Part shown: piece after piece, positions 35,537 through 49,964 of the stretch
Numbering within the stretch: the stretch's first letter is position 1
How the letters are laid out: each line of letters begins with the position of its first letter
From: Fratercula arctica
Taxonomy: Eukaryota; Chordata; Aves; Charadriiformes; Alcidae
Direction of reading: 5' to 3'
DNA: 64,000 nt
Assembly: GCA_947846985.1 (NCBI GenBank)
Contig: CANTUZ010000004.1
Coordinates: 57,141,672-57,205,671, forward strand
The notes under the pieces: generated by a model
Told to the model about the DNA's origin: nothing
The model's database searches: none
What the model saw: the letters and a program-made list of their open reading frames with translations, nothing else
Made by a program: the position numbers and the translations under genes

Positions 35537-38500
35537 CTAATGTGACATGCAGTAACCAAGCACCTTACTTGGGGGACAAGGTGTTGTCTCCACACTAGTG
35601 TGCACAAAACAAATTTTCACACAGTAATTAGGGAAGAATTAGCTGGTAGTTTACAGTAGCTACTGAGACAACTTCAGAAAATAAGTTCTTTATTATATAC
35701 AGAGAGTTAAAACAGCTGCTTTGCTTTATGACTCATAAACAAGTATAGGAGTCTTCATTGCTCTAATAGAAATGGTAAGAATTGTAGAGCTAATGTTACC
35801 TTCAAGGAAACTATTTTAGGAATTTTGAACCACTGAAAATATAAGAATGCTAAATTTTCTTGCCCTTTAAAACATGTGCTCCACATTTCTTTCATTCTGC
35901 TGAATAATAAAAATGCACACATAAATATGTTTATAAAGAGGTAATTCCATCCCTGGGTTCTGAGACTTGTAAACCAAGGCAACTTTGCTTTCCTTTTTAC
36001 AAACATCTTATGATCGAGTTATACAACTAGACATAGTTGAACATATATGTGTGGTTAAGCCCATTTAAAATGATTTGGGGCTAGGAAAACATATTTGGAA
36101 TGTACTGCTGGTATCCAAAGATGTAAAGTTATAATACCCCAATGGTATAAACAAAGAGAGAGTAGGAATTTATATTAGGCAGTATACTACAATAAGGTCT
36201 CACAGGCAGAGAGCAGGAGTAGGTTAAATAGCGGGAAAGTGCCAGGGGAGGCCAGGTGAAAGATGAGCTTATGAGGGCACAGATCTCTATTGCCTGAGCT
36301 TATTTAGAGGTGGATGAAGAAAAGATTTGTTTCAAAGGGGACTTCAGTATTTCAAAATTCATTTGTACTCCTAAAGAGCTTTCCATCGGCAAGAAGGCAG
36401 CAAGGCCACCTCCAGGGCGACCTAGGAGGAGCACCAGCTGCCTCAGAGAGAGGACCATGGAGGACCTATCAGGAGAGCACACAGAGTTCAAGGGAGAGAG
36501 GGGAAAAATTGAACATATATACATATAAATGTGTGTACACACACTGCCAACTGTATATGGCCTCCACTCTTCCTGATCCCACTCCTTTATTCCCACCATA
36601 AAAAAAATTGCGAGACTCAACTATTCATACAGCATTTCCAGAAATTTAATAGAGCATATAGATTAAGCTCTGAGGGCCAAGCGCTAGTGTCAGATACACC
36701 CAATCAAACCCCATCTGACAACAGAATTTGGCTCAGATTCAGCAGGCAAATGAAAGGGTTTTTTTCCATTTTCAGAAGAAATCCAAGTATGTAAAGTTTA
36801 TAGGCACTAGTAGGAGAATAAATCAATTTAAGTCCATGTCACACCATTCTTTACAGTTTTGTAACAAGGTGTACTTTGTTAGATTTTAATCTGCATACAT
36901 TTGAGACAGCAAAGCTCTTCAAAATCATCTTTTAATGGCATCGCAATTTATAGACAGTAACTAATTTCAAACTTCATAGCACTTGGCTTTTATGATTATT
37001 TCAAATCATTTAAATGCAAATGAATTTCCAGAGAGAGAAAACATCAAATGCCCTTGAGTGGCAACATGTAATAGAACTGCGAGCAGAAATCACAGTAGGA
37101 ATTTGAAGCAGTCTGATAGGGTTTGACGGGAGGTCTGTATAAAAGTGTTTGCCTAAATCCAATTTACATTTCATTTCACATTATATTCTATTTACCCATT
37201 TTGTCATTTTAATATGACTTATTTACTTAATCCTGCTCTGAAATCCAATCTGCTATCAAGAGCAAATGTGGAATTCTGGTCAGGATAGGACTATTTTGCA
37301 TTTTAGGACAATGGTAATATAGTTTCTAAAATAGAGCTAGCTCTCCTTTTCCCCACAGTTAATAATGTTACAGCACCATGCAGCCAAAAACATTTGTGCA
37401 TGCCTTAAATAATTACATTTCTTTCAAGCTAAGCAATTGTTTGCCTACTGACAGAGTAATATTTCCTAGGAGGCATTGCTAAGCTACAGTACGTACAAAA
37501 TATTTGGACACAGAGTGTTGAGAAAGATCTGAACTATTCTTAATGTGATTGCCCTCAGAAGGATGAGAACCATCCTGGAACTCACCATTCAGCAGCGCTT
37601 ACAACGAAGCACCACGGGCTGTTTTTTTTTCCAGCCAGCTGGATTTGCAGGAGGCAGCAAGAGCTGGTCTACCCCCAGTGCTTCCTGTCCTTCGGAATAA
37701 GCAGTGCAGGGAAGGACCCAACTGCACCTCGTGTGTTGGTATCATCCACCTTGCTGTCAACATCCAGCCTTTGTGTAAAGAAATGGACACGTCCTTTTTT
37801 TTTTCCTGAAAAACCAGTATCTGGCCATTTGCAATTGCAAAGTGACCAAATGCATTGTGCCCTGCCCTATCTCAGTGCAAATTCTGCGCTCGAAGCTAGA
37901 GCAAGCTAAATCATCTCATTTAGCAGTTGTACACAGGCAGGGACGATTCTGCAGTTTGCACCACTTGCAAGGGGATTTGACCATGGCATGGGCTAGATTT
38001 ATACATGTAACCAAGGTATATATCTCTGTTCTGAGGAAAGGCAAATTCTGGTGACCAGACAGGCTCTAACTTCTCCACATACCTTTTTTCCAGACCTAGT
38101 AGCTGAATGAAGAGGCAAAACTACACTACAAACTCATTAATTCCAGCAAAGGTTATATACAGCATCCTGAACACCTCCTACTCTGCAGGGGAGGAGAATG
38201 AGGGAACAACGTGAGTTTGTGTTGCTGCTGGCATGTGAATATTTTCTTATTTCCTGGAGATGAACTGCACTACTTAAGACTGCAATGAAGCCTAAAATTT
38301 AGATCTCACGTGTTTCCAAAATCTGTATTTTTGAGGGTAAGAGAAGACACAAATACCTTCAGATACTCAGGGCTATTCATCATTCTCTGTCACGCTTTCA
38401 GCAACGTATACGTGGTTTGCAGAAACCCATGAATATTTCCATTTCTTATCAGATATAAATTACTGATATAGTTGGTACAATGTTTGTTGGTGAAAACTCC

Positions 38501-41500
38501 TATAGTTGAGTAAACTGAGTGATGGATTTGAAGGAAAATAGGAGTAAAATATTGTGCTTGGGATAGAGAGATTACTAAAATTGTGCTATTCCAACAGCAG
38601 CCAATTTCACAATCAAGATATCTTTTCTACTGCAAAGGTAATTTTATATGCCTTCTGCACATAAATGTCACTATTTTGTTTATTATATGTTTCTTTTTCA
38701 TTTATTTCATTAATTTTGTGTACATTCTCTGTGAAGAGACTTCTAAGGAAGTACATTTGTCCTCTGTTTTGAGCAATTTGTCTTTTGCAAGGGCGATGTA
38801 ACTGAGTAAAAGCAATAATACACGGTCTTTTATCAAAAACTTATCAGCGTTGTTCAAACAACTAGGCATTTCATTAGATTTGAATAAGCTAACTGCTGAG
38901 TTAGCTTTGGACCTACAGTTTGTCAGGTTAGATGCTGGCTATTTCTTTTCATTTTTCAAAGTTCATGGAAAGAGTTACTCAAATAATGATTCACCTATCG
39001 ACTAGTGGAGTTCAAACAGTAACAAACCTCTAATAAAGACCTTGAGTCTCTATTATTACTGGGTGTGCCTCTACCACCAACTAATAGAGCTCCCCAGTTG
39101 ACTCCCAGGTCTTGGTGACTGATCGCCATTGTTTCATCAGAGTGGGTTTGCTCACAAGCTCTTCCCCGGAGTTTTCCCTTTGAAAAAACCCTGGGTGGGG
39201 TCTAGGGGAATAGTCCCTTCCAGAAGCCACACTCACAAAGCTGGATGGCCCAGGCTGAAGAAAGTTTTGTCCCACTTCCCTTTCTGCGTCTGTCAGCGCA
39301 GTAGGGGAGACATCAGTCCCTTAGCCACGAGGTTATGCTGCACAAAGGCTATAAAGGGCATCTCCTCAAGGACATCTCTGAATCCTGATCTCAGTGTCAC
39401 TGGCATTATATAGGTTCAGGTTTCACTCAGTTCTGTGGTGGTGTACCACTTGCATACCCATACCGCTCAGCCGACTTCAGTGAAGCTGCCCCAGGTATTT
39501 GCCATGTGCATAAAGCCAGGTCCCCTCGCAGGCAGGTGAAGTTTCTCAGTGGAGAGCTGAAAACCCCTGCAAGAAACTTTTTTAACAGTAGAAAACAATT
39601 AATCTTAAAAAATAAAAAAGATGGAACCTAAATCAAAACCAAAATCTGTCAGGAGAAAACATAACTCACCTTTCCTTATTTACACACAATACAAAATCCA
39701 TTTTTTTATTTCCCTCTACTACTGCTTTTCTTTCCATGGAGCAGTGATAATATGGAGCTTCTGGTAATATCTAAAAGTCTCTATTTTAAGATTTATTTCC
39801 TTTTCTGTAACAGAATAAAGCTTTTTCTTCCTGAAACTGTTGCTACTATTTTCTGAATTTAAATATGGATGTTATATGATAAAAGAAATAATAGAAACTC
39901 TCACTGTGAATTAGAAAGTGGAAAAAAACCCTAGACTTTAGGCAATACACTTCTGACACTGGCAGGAGACTTCAAAGCAAAGAAGCACGAGCGTTAACAT
40001 AAGACCAGTTGCCTTGCAAACATCTGATACAGTTCTTCCAAACCTGCTGAGTGTACTGCTTTTTTTTCTATGTTTGTTAAACACCCCCTGCCCTGGAGAG
40101 CTCAGTATCGATAGGTCATTTTATGCACAAGACAACCGCTTTGAACAAGTTCTATATTCTTAAAGCAAATACTTCAGTGCCTTTTATATTACAGGAAAGA
40201 AGGGAGAAAAGACAACAATAATGCAATTGAACCATAATCTTCAAAACGTAGCATGGCTGAGAGACTAATCTCTATTTTTATGACTGGACAAGCAATAGAA
40301 GGAGAGGGGGAGATGTGACAAGTCCCATTTCCATCCCACAGATTAAATATGATGTGGTAATAACAGGAAGGTTGAAGGGACGTGTATTGTACCAGGGTCA
40401 AATCTGAGTCAGTGTCCTACCTCACCACAATGTGAGATCAAAAATAAGGGACAGACTTCCACGCAGGACAGATACACATCCCATATGTATACTACATCAT
40501 TTACAAAACATTCATTAACATTTCAAACTGACATGGAAATTATCAGCTTGAGAAAAATATCAGCTTGCTGCTCTTCATCGCAAAGATTTCTGCAGTGAAA
40601 AGACTACTGAGATTATAAGCATCTCACAAACCAGCTATTCACCTAGAAAAAAACGACAATTATCATTTAAAAAAATATATTATATACAAAATCTAGTTCT
40701 GTGTATATATACGTGTGACTCCACACATGCAAAAAAAAAAATAGGTATTTAGGATAAGAATTAATATTCAGTATTTGGCAAAATATTCGACATTTTCCTC
40801 CAGTATAATCATCTTTTTAAACACGCTAGGACCTTTTTGCAGGTCAATCACAGTTTTCAGACAAGCTGCAATTTAAATCAGCTCCATTCTGCATCTAATA
40901 TGGATGTTCCACTGAAAAATAATTAAAACTAACCGCGCTACTTGCAACTCTTCGCCTGTCAGACGCAGACCACTGTTGTGCATGCACATCGTTAATCTCA
41001 GGGAAGGAAACCTTGCAGAAAACTCAAGGAGGTGACAAAGTAATTGCCCGCAGTGGGTGATTTGAAGGGTTGTAATAAAGAGGTGCTCCCTGCTCATGCT
41101 GCCTTCATCTCACCTGAACTCCTCTTATACATTGACTCACCTTCATGGCCTACATCGCCCTTTAGGCTAATAATGGAAATAGACAGCTCTTCTGGCAAGC
41201 AACAGAGAGTATATCAGAGCTATCGACTCTATCTCTACTTTTTTCAGCAGCGAGATGGTTCAGTTTGTTCATCAAAAGAGTCTCAGCTTGTTTAGTCTCC
41301 TTTATCGGCCCTGCTTTCCTCTCAGGCTTGCAAAGGCTCCTGCTCCTTAAATTGCTGCCTTCATCTAAGCCAATGTAGTGCATATTTCCCCCTACTACAG
41401 AATGATGTTTCGATGCCAAAGAGAGGGAGCATGAGAGAGAGAAATAATCTTGGCACTCGTTCAGGTTGTTGTGGAGAAAAAGAAGGGAAAAAAACCCAGA

Positions 41501-43020
41501 CTGCCAATGGGGATTTCCTCCGTAATAAGCCAGATGGCATCATAGGATGCTTGGGGAGACTGTTTCTGTCTAATTCTCTTCAGTGGCAGAAACTGCCAAG
41601 GCCGGGCTTTTGTGGCAGAACCAGTGACTAGCTATTTTATATTCTTTCTCTTTGCTGTGCATGTTGTCCCCACCTGTCACTACTGCCTTTCGAATGCAGC
41701 TAGTGCCCGATACAAGCTCCTTCCCCTCCTTTCTCTCCCTCACTCCCAGGCTCCAGCTGATATTTCCCTTCCGCCTATACCAGCAACGTGGCTGCAACAT
41801 TTGCTTTACATCCCAGTGACTTACAAGCTGATTCCTTTCTTCAAGTGCAAAATATTTCACATAAAGTGGGGAAAACCAGCTGTGCAATTTTAAAGGTTGC
41901 CATCCTGGAGAGAGACCAAAGTAGGGATCGACGCAGTGAAATGGGGAGCTGGTGCTCTGTAAAATACTGGCAATACAATACTGTAAAAAGCCTACTTGAA
42001 ATACTGACTGGGGTTACAAGGCTTATTTTTATCTATATTTATCTAAATTTTATGTATATACCTAAATTTTATGTATGTACATATATATCTTCTTCTATAG
42101 TTTGTTCATATCTTCAAAACATGGGTGTTGCATTCTGACATGTGAGGCTCAATCTTTTTGCATACCAGATGGACAGGAGAGACTGTGTATTCCAGAAACA
42201 TGGAAAATCTTATAGAAAACCTGCATGTGATTGCTGTGGGGTTTTTGCTTCCCTAGAGTAAGACCTACAGGCTGCCCACCTGCCTTAAGGGCTTGTATAT
42301 CCAGTGTATGGACTAAATTGCTTTTCCTCTCCAGAAGCGGTCCGATCTTGTATTCAGCATGGAGCAGTTGGATGTTTTAAACTCACTCTTTGCTCAGAGT
42401 AAAGTAGTATTTTCCCACTACTTTCTGAAGCTGCCTCTCCCTTTTTGACATGGCTCTTTGTCTCCAAGTAGTCGTCATGTGCAGATATTACCGCTGCAGA
42501 GTAAAGAAATACATCCCAGAGTGCCGTTTCATATAGGCAATAAAGCCGCTAATGGCTGCTGTAGCAAAGGCACTTATAAAACTTTGCATGCAGTGTGCTG
42601 GTGGGAAGGCGCAGGGCTAACGCTGTGGTGTCGGTTGAGATACAGGCAGACGCTAGTCTGCGAAAGCAGGCCTGCAAGAGTCATAAAAATCGCAACATTT
42701 ATAACCGGATAAGCGACATGCTCATTGATATACAGTCAACTGGGACAATCTAAAGAGGATCAGAAGATATTTTCTTTATCTAGGTATAAAATAGCAGAAA
42801 TAAGGCTCATGGGATTTTCCTAAGACGCAATGTGTCGTGACTTCTTGGAAGTAAATCCATGCAGATAGCTGTCTCATTGTGAAGTTGATGAATGTCTCAA
42901 GATATAAACATTTTGGTTGGTTTGTTTTTTTTTTCAATTAAACAAAGATGTACCATTTCCAATCACGTTTTCCGATGAACAACAATAGTCTATATCACAG
43001 TGGGTTTACTCTTCTACTAT
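35537..43020. other. AT-rich unique DNA, no gene recognised
   Basis: Frames reach 116 codons (41788-42138, plus). One at 36310-36528 is unusually charged (start MDEEKICFKGDFSISK) but has no recognised family. Small features are GTGTGTACACAC-type AT/GT alternation near 36515-36545 and 40670-40720, an octamer ATGCAAAT (POU-factor type) at 37014-37021, and a 19-bp-period tandem repeat at 42043-42079. No transposon is recognised. Confidence 0.45.
42043..42079. repeat. 19-bp tandem repeat, two copies
   Basis: CTAAATTTTATGTATATA is followed at a 19-base period by CTAAATTTTATGTATGTA. It sits in an AT-rich tract that continues as ACATATATATC. It is a simple local duplication. Confidence 0.85.
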
Positions 43021-43520
43021 ATGGAGAGAAATCTGGGGACTGGGAAGTGAGGACCGCTCTCCCCGTCCTCTCCCCAGCAGCTTTCCGTGCCTCTGACAGC
43101 AGAACAGAAACCAAAACCCGAACGGTGTGAGGGTCTGTTCCCCAAGCACCCTGGGGAGACTGGGGAGAGCCTCCCCCCGTGCTGCAGCTGGGACTGGGGG
43201 CGTGCGCTGGGCAGAGCAGCAGGCAGCACTCAGCAGGGCAGGATGCTCCACAGCGGAGCGGGGCGATGGGCTCCCCCCACCCACCAGCACTCCATCGCAC
43301 CAGGGGCAGAGCCCAAACACCCCCACCAGCTCCCCGCATGGCCCCTGCGCCCCCAGCCTGGTTTGCTCTGCTTGGTGCTTGGTGATGGAGGTGCAGGCGT
43401 GCAACACCCCCGCCGTGCCCGGGCTCCCCTCCTGCCTGGCCCTCTGCCTGCTGCATACCAGGTTTCAGTCCCCAGAACAGCTCTCCGGGGCCAGGATGAG
43501 CAGGAAAGCAGGACTTCTTG
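43021..43520. other. GC-rich patch in AT-rich surroundings
   Basis: About 500 bases are roughly two-thirds G+C, against about 40% around them. I count about 18 CpG in 43021-43440. That is dense for this window but below the usual CpG-island observed/expected threshold (about 0.4 by hand estimate). Long frames overlap on both strands (plus 43127-43642, 171 codons; plus 43087-43521, 144; minus 43456-42995, 153). They are rich in Pro, Ala, Gly and Ser, which is what GC-rich noncoding DNA gives. It may be a promoter or noncoding RNA exon, a methylation-decayed CpG island or just a compositional island. Confidence 0.7.
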
Positions 43521-46500
43521 ACACTACTCTGTCTAATGCTGGAAGAGAGACCGGCCAGGCAGAACTGATGGGGCCTAAAGATAGCTTAACAGCTTTTGCT
43601 GAGCGCCGTCCTCAGCTACAATGTGTTGCAGCCAAAGCATAACCCAAAATCCGAGCCAGTACGTTTAAATAGGGCAATAACAACAAAGCCATTTTTTTAT
43701 TCTCTCTCCCAGATGCATGTTGAATATTGTTTCGTGTTTATAACCGCATTCGGTCATAATCGCCCAGCTCCGTGGTTGGTGATGCCTCCCACGGTCCCAA
43801 GGGCCAGTGCGAGCTGATGCTGCCATCAGCCCCTGCCTGCCCTGCAGGGGCTTTCCCAGGCTCCAGGTGACACCAATTAGTGCCTTGGGAGCACATCCAA
43901 GGGCAAGGAACAGAAATCTTTCCAAGGGCAAGGAAAAGAAATCCTTCCCCCCGACCAACAGTTTTTAAACCCAGCAGAGAACATACCAGACTGACCTAAC
44001 TTTGAGTGAGACGATTATTTCCATTCTGGTGAGCTTTACGCTAAAAAGCAAGGTCTGAAGTTGCCCGTACTCAGTTTTGCTTGGGTTAAGAGTTATAGAC
44101 GTGAGCTGGGCAGAACTTCAGCAGAATGACGTATTTGTTCATTCTCACAGAGTCTTGGTTAATTAGGCAGTGAAAGGTACAGTTTATAATCAGGATAATA
44201 GGAATAGCTATATTACAGTAAATTAGTGGGATACTCCTGGGGTATTAGCAGAATAAGATGCCAGTATCTGTGAGGGTTTAGGAAAGCTGTGTTTTACCTC
44301 TAAAAAGATCCTTTGCTAATAGTGGTAAAGTTCATGTTGTCAATTCCATAACATCTATTTTCTAAGAAGTACATAAATTTCTAATAATGTCTCCATACTA
44401 TTGAACAGCTATGAATCCTTCCATACTGCAGGCATTTGTGTATCCTCCTCTATAAAAAACAATGCTGATCTGGGGGACAGTGACCATTAAATGTGAAAGA
44501 AAGCCTTATGTTGTGGGAGTTTTCCATTTCAACTACATGATTATAAAAGTAAGCTTTCAGGAAATTTGGAAGTACAATGTCTCTGAGGCAAGAGAAACCT
44601 TTTGTGGAACACAGGATTTTTGAAAATGAGTATAAATGGCAGAGTTAACCCTTTGATTGTATTTTTGAACTGGACTTCCTATAGATATTCATCCATTAAA
44701 GGATATTCAGTAGAGCTCTGTTCTTGATAGCGGCTGCCAGATGCCTGTGAAATACAAAGTGCTTCATGCAAGCTTTAATGCAGTGAGGGGAAGGAGCTCA
44801 GGTTGAAGCTGCATTATGACAGTTTTTAAACTGCAACCTCACTGCTCTGACAATGCACATAATTTTGATGTGTGAACATAGTACCATGAAGCCTCTTATC
44901 AACGTGATCACTGTGCTAGTGGAAGTTTAGAAAACTTCAAAGGCGGCTGATAAATTTCCATAAAAGTGGTGCCAGCCCATAATCAGATGGCCAAGGGTTC
45001 ACAGTTGCACCAAAGATAAAAACTGATTATATTAATTTGTCCTCATTTAAACCAAGCAGTCCTACTGAAATCAGCAGTACCCACATGTATTAGCATGAGT
45101 CCTTTGTCTGCAAAAGCTGTTTTTCTGCCAGTCCACAGATTTAGGGATTTTCTGTGTTTCTGTTTCAAAGAGTGAAAATGAAAAGAGCAAAACATAAAAC
45201 AAAAACTCAAAGGACTCCATGCCATTTAGATTGGACTTGTTTTTCTTTGGCAAGCCAAATGCTGCCTTTGGCCTTTATGTGACACTCTCAAAGTCATAGC
45301 CTATGGTTTCCTCTTCTAAAATTCAAAGGCAGTGCCTATTGTTGAGATACCATGCTCATACCCAGTTTCTTCTGCAAAAAATACTCTGTAATTTTTCCAA
45401 ATCTGGAAACTGAACATTTGTTTTATGACTTGTTCCCACCAGGAAAGATCCAAATCAAAACCCTCCTCCCACCTCAGTTTTGTGTTTTTCCTTTTCCATG
45501 GCTGCCTCACTAGTGCAGGCAGCTGCAAGCTCCAAAACATGGACGTTTAATGTAAGCTGGAAAGGTTTTACACCATAGGAGAGCTAATTAAAGTTACTTT
45601 GTAGAGAAAAAAATGTCATAGAAACATCCAATTTAACTGAGGGGATGGAGAAAAAGTAAAAACCAAAAAACAGACTTGTTCTAAACTTCCTTTATAGAGA
45701 AACTACCAAGAAGATTCAGAAGTTTTCTGTAATTTCATCTAGTTCCCTTTCCTTCTCCCCTCTGATTTATTACATTAAAGGCCAGAAAGTCCCTCTTTGC
45801 CAGCTTTGCCTGTCTTAGCTGATTAACGTAGTTACCAACTGTGTTTAAGTAACGAACGGGTACTTTTTTTTTCTTTATTTCTTTTTTTCTGGTTTTTCGT
45901 ATGTTTGGTTTTGGTGGAAATGTATTTCAGAAAGCCCTTCACCTTGAGAGGAGGGACCTGGGCATGAAGGACCCATCTTCATCCTCAGCAGATTGCTGGT
46001 AGAAGTGCCTGCCCTTCTCCCAGCTTCCATGCCTGGCTGAGCAGAGCCGGAGCTCCGTGCCAGGCAGGACTCGAGAAGTGATATGGCAATAGCGGCACTG
46101 CATAGCATCTGCCCTACAGCATTCGGGGATGAGATGGGACTAATTTGGCCAGGCACGGCACTGTGCAGATGTAACTGCTCCTCGTCCTGTCCTAACCTGT
46201 GGATGAAGGTAACGTCACAATGTCAGACAGCTGCTACAGCAGACCCTGTGGTTCCTATAAGCCCCGTGTAGTGGTTTAATTTTTACAGTTGTTTACTTAA
46301 AGGCTTCATATTTAATAACTCTGAGAGAAGGATCAAAGCGAAGGAGTGGAGCCTCTCGCATTTTCTCCTGCTTCCTTTCTGTACTGGCACAAAGAGATGA
46401 AGAAGGCATTTCCGCAAAGTCATGACTCAAGTATAAAAATAAAATTTACATTTATCATATTTGGAGGCAGCCAAGGAAAACTGACCTCATGGTATGAGCT

Positions 46501-47181
46501 CTGAGAAAGCTCAGGAGGGAGAAATTAAAATAATTTGTAGCAATTACTACCAAAATTATGGTACTGAATAGGACAGCGCCTAATAATGAAAGGTTGCAAT
46601 TACTAATGCTCCCTCCTGTATGCTCATTTGTCTTCTCAGTATTGTAGTCATTTGTGTTGTCCTCTTGCCCAGCAGGATCCCCAGCACCACTTTCCTTTCC
46701 CTTTTAGAAGAAGTTCACAATAAACAAGGGTTCAACATGCTCAGAGCAGCAGTTTGTGCCTTCTGAGGGCTTGAAATAATATGTGCTTTTCTTTCAGTCT
46801 CTCTGTAAAAGCAACTTTACTGCATCTGAGCTTCATTGTCTTTCACTTTATCAGGTTACAAGGGAATGTGTCTAAGAGGTGAAAAAAACTGAGTTATTTC
46901 AGATTTTCACCCAAATAAATGGAACCAGAATCAAGCTTTCGATTCTTCTTCAGGCACTTAGGCTTTGCCCATGCTAAGAAGGTTTATCAGTGGATTGTAT
47001 TGATGGAACCAGTTCGAGGTACCAATGGAGCTAATATAGATGTGACAACAAGAAACCCTTTTAATGTCATCGCAGTATAAAAATGCTTGCACAACAGTAG
47101 TATCCACATAAGTATTTTTATCAATCTAGCCTTCCTGATAAAACTAATACATGTATTTTGGGGTCTTAAAACTTGAAACTC
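43521..47181. other. Unique DNA, no gene recognised
   Basis: It contains a 25-bp tandem duplication (43896-43945) and a pyrimidine run (45862-45893). Between 46300 and 46640 lies repeat-free AT-rich DNA. No coding family is recognised; frames stay below 100 codons. Confidence 0.45.
43896..43945. repeat. 25-bp tandem duplication
   Basis: Two adjacent copies start TCCAAGGGCAAGGAA and differ at only two positions. It is a local duplication beside the GC-rich patch. Confidence 0.88.
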
Positions 47182-47250
47182 AAGAGGGCCTTGAGAGGTC
47201 ACCTATGCCATCTGTCTACTCTGAGACATTTCTACAGATGCATGATAACT
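47182..47250 (-). repeat. Probable ancient CR1-like 3' remnant
   Basis: The text GGCCTTGAGAGGTCACCTAT, GCCATCTGTCTACTCTGAGA and GATGCATGAT is a diverged form of the 'gagaggtcatctagtcca' block near the 3' end of CR1/L3-type elements in minus orientation. The tail is gone. This rests on one motif and is tentative. Confidence 0.42.
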
Positions 47251-49964
47251 TGGATTCCTAAAACTCTGCAATTTGTAGTATTGGTCTGAGAGAAAATCAG
47301 CACAAAGGCACTTTGTTACATCCAAATCCTTAATCAGAAAAAGGCATTGTGGGTCAAGCATTTCCTCTTTAATCAAAATGTTTTCTTTCAGCACAAATAT
47401 GAAAGTAAACTTCAAAATGTAACATTAAAATGATAAATTACATTATTCGATTCCAGAAATTTCATAACGCATTATATCAACTCTATTTAAGCCATTTTTC
47501 ACAGCCGGATCTCATTCAAATCAATATTGTCTTGAAGGACGTTTTGATTTCAACATCACAGCATTTTCCAGAGGACAAGTATTAAGAAAAAGTGTTGACC
47601 ATATTAATTATTTCTTGCTTTAGCTAAAAGTGGACACAGCATTTAAAAAGCCACAATGACCATAGTACATTATGTTGTTTATAATCTATAGATAATGACC
47701 AAGTTTTATAAAAAATCTAGAAGCCCAGTGCAAGCTATTCCCAGGCAAATTAACTATCTGTTATGGTCTAGACAAACAGCAAACTTCCTCCCTTTCTTTA
47801 GGGGACAGACAGAAGTCCTCTCACAGATCCGGATGTGCCAGCTAAATCACCTCCCCTCCTGAAGGCTACAGCCTCTACCAGAGAGCTGGCAGAACAGTCT
47901 ATCAGAGCACTCCAATTTACTTCAGGAAAAGTCAATTAAGTTAGCGTAAGTGACTTTAACTGGGAAATTGCTGGGGACAGTAATCACCAGAACAGCAACT
48001 TCTTCCATCTACACAGTCATAGCAAAGTGGGCATCTCTCCATTGCTTCAGCATCTGAGCCAAAACCCGCCCAAGTCAACGAGATTCCCGGACTTAAAAAA
48101 GTAGAATCTAACCCTTGTTCAATCTTTGGCTATGAAATAACGCGTCTCTCAGCGTTTCTTTATCACCCATTTCTATATATATATATATATTTTGTTGCCC
48201 AGGCACTGTTATGATTGAGTAACCTGGACCAAAAGAGAATGTCTTGATAAAGTCAACATTGCGTGTCTGAATCAGTACTACCGAAAACAACAAATGTCAC
48301 TCTGATGCTTCTGCCACTTCAGCACCACTCCAAAGGTCACTAATTCCTTGGGAAGCTGCCATAAATAGCTTGCCTCTCATACAAAAATGTTCTGCCAAAA
48401 TTTTAACTCAGAGTCGCCTTATATTTTCACCTTCAGTCATCAATACTTTTTGACAATCCTTCGCTAGAACACACTTTCCATCTTAACACCTTATTAATTC
48501 CACGGCTGCATCTTTCCCCAGACTCCCACAGTAATTGCAGGACTCCCACTCAAGTTTCACTGACACCGAGAAATGTTTTCCACCCTAATAGACGGGAAAC
48601 TCTCTTTGTAGTGACATAACTCCTGTTGACAGAGCTGTGCTTCTGCCTGTTCCTCCCCAAAAGTTAAACTGCACCAGCAAAGACATATCTCTATGTTAAT
48701 TTAAAGTGGAGCCACACTAGTGCTTTTGCCAGTACTGAAATGCTGCAGGGGGAAAAAATTTACATCCAAACGCAGTAGTTCAATCCAAACAGAGGTTTCC
48801 CCCTGTGAGATATGGCCTCAGTTCAGCAGCAGCTTTTTCTCTGCTCTTCTCGCAGAGGCACCCTTGGTGGGAGACACAAAAAATATCTCCTGTGAGCACC
48901 AATACAAATAGGGCATGTTGTAGTGTCATTTGCTACCCACATCAGCCTATGCACGTGAGGAAATGAATAATCTCAGGAGAGAGAAGGCTGATCCTTTTGC
49001 ATATTTACCAGCTGAACTACCTATTCCAACAGAAAGTGCATGCACATGTATGTGTGTGTGCGTGCAAGAAACAGAGAGAGAAAGCACAAGGGAGAAAATA
49101 TTGTATCTACAAGCCTTACTGCTCAATGTTGCAGTACTGGAATCCAGCAAGACATCCCCCAGCTGGAGAAACCTCCCTCGTCTGCTGCCTGGTGGAACTG
49201 CTATAAAAATAAATAAATACCGAAGGGCTGTCTTCTGTACATCGCTGCTTTCTGACCTCCGTGGGTAAAGATGACTCTACCACAGCCAGCACAAGCCTCC
49301 AAAGATTATGGAGGATGTTTTCAAAGAAACAAAATGGGCACAGTAAGCCTAGCAAACACTGGAAAACATTACTGGGCAGCACAGTAAACACTGAGCTGGA
49401 ATAAGTGAAGGGCTTTGCTTCAGGGAAAATACTGTGAGTAAAAGAAAAGACAGATGAAAGCAGCCATTCAGAAACCTCTTAATCAGATGTAGGCATATCT
49501 TCAGAATATGATAAAACAAGGACATGAATCCCATATCCTGCCCCTCACTCACTCAGACGTGAACCTGGTTGGTTCAGAAATACAAAGGTTTAGAAGGAAT
49601 TAGAGGATCTCACTGGATGGACCAGGTATTTAAGACCAAATAATTATCCTCAAAAAAACCATTGAAGATGCTTCTTTGAAACATTTCATACAGCCTTTTC
49701 ATGCTTGCAAAAAATTATGCTACTGGAAATAATCTAGGGGATAAAAATCAAGACATAAACCCTAAAAAGTGTGCTACCCAAGGGATGAATACTGTAATTA
49801 TATAAAACCTGTTATGGTACTTAATAATGTGTAGCCTACCTGGAATCAATAGGACTAACTCAGCAGGCAGAAAGCAAAATCTGTACCTTAATTTCTTTTC
49901 TTACTTAAATTTAAAGGCTCATTTTCTGTAGGATTTTCAAGGTCCTTGTAATCTTCAGACTTAC
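47251..49964. other. AT-rich unique DNA, no gene recognised
   Basis: It holds a (TA)n microsatellite at 48174-48190 and a short (TG)n near 49050-49065. Frames are at most 112 codons (48930-49268, plus) and unrecognised. Confidence 0.45.
48174..48190. repeat. (TA)n microsatellite
   Basis: Uninterrupted TA repeats of about 8.5 units follow TTTC and precede TTTTG. It is a simple repeat, probably polymorphic. Confidence 0.9.

Noticed and set aside
42995..43642. Overlapping frames of 144-171 codons on both strands
   Set aside because: They coincide with a GC-rich patch where stop codons are rare in every frame. Composition is Pro/Ala/Gly/Ser-rich on both strands and no domain is recognised.
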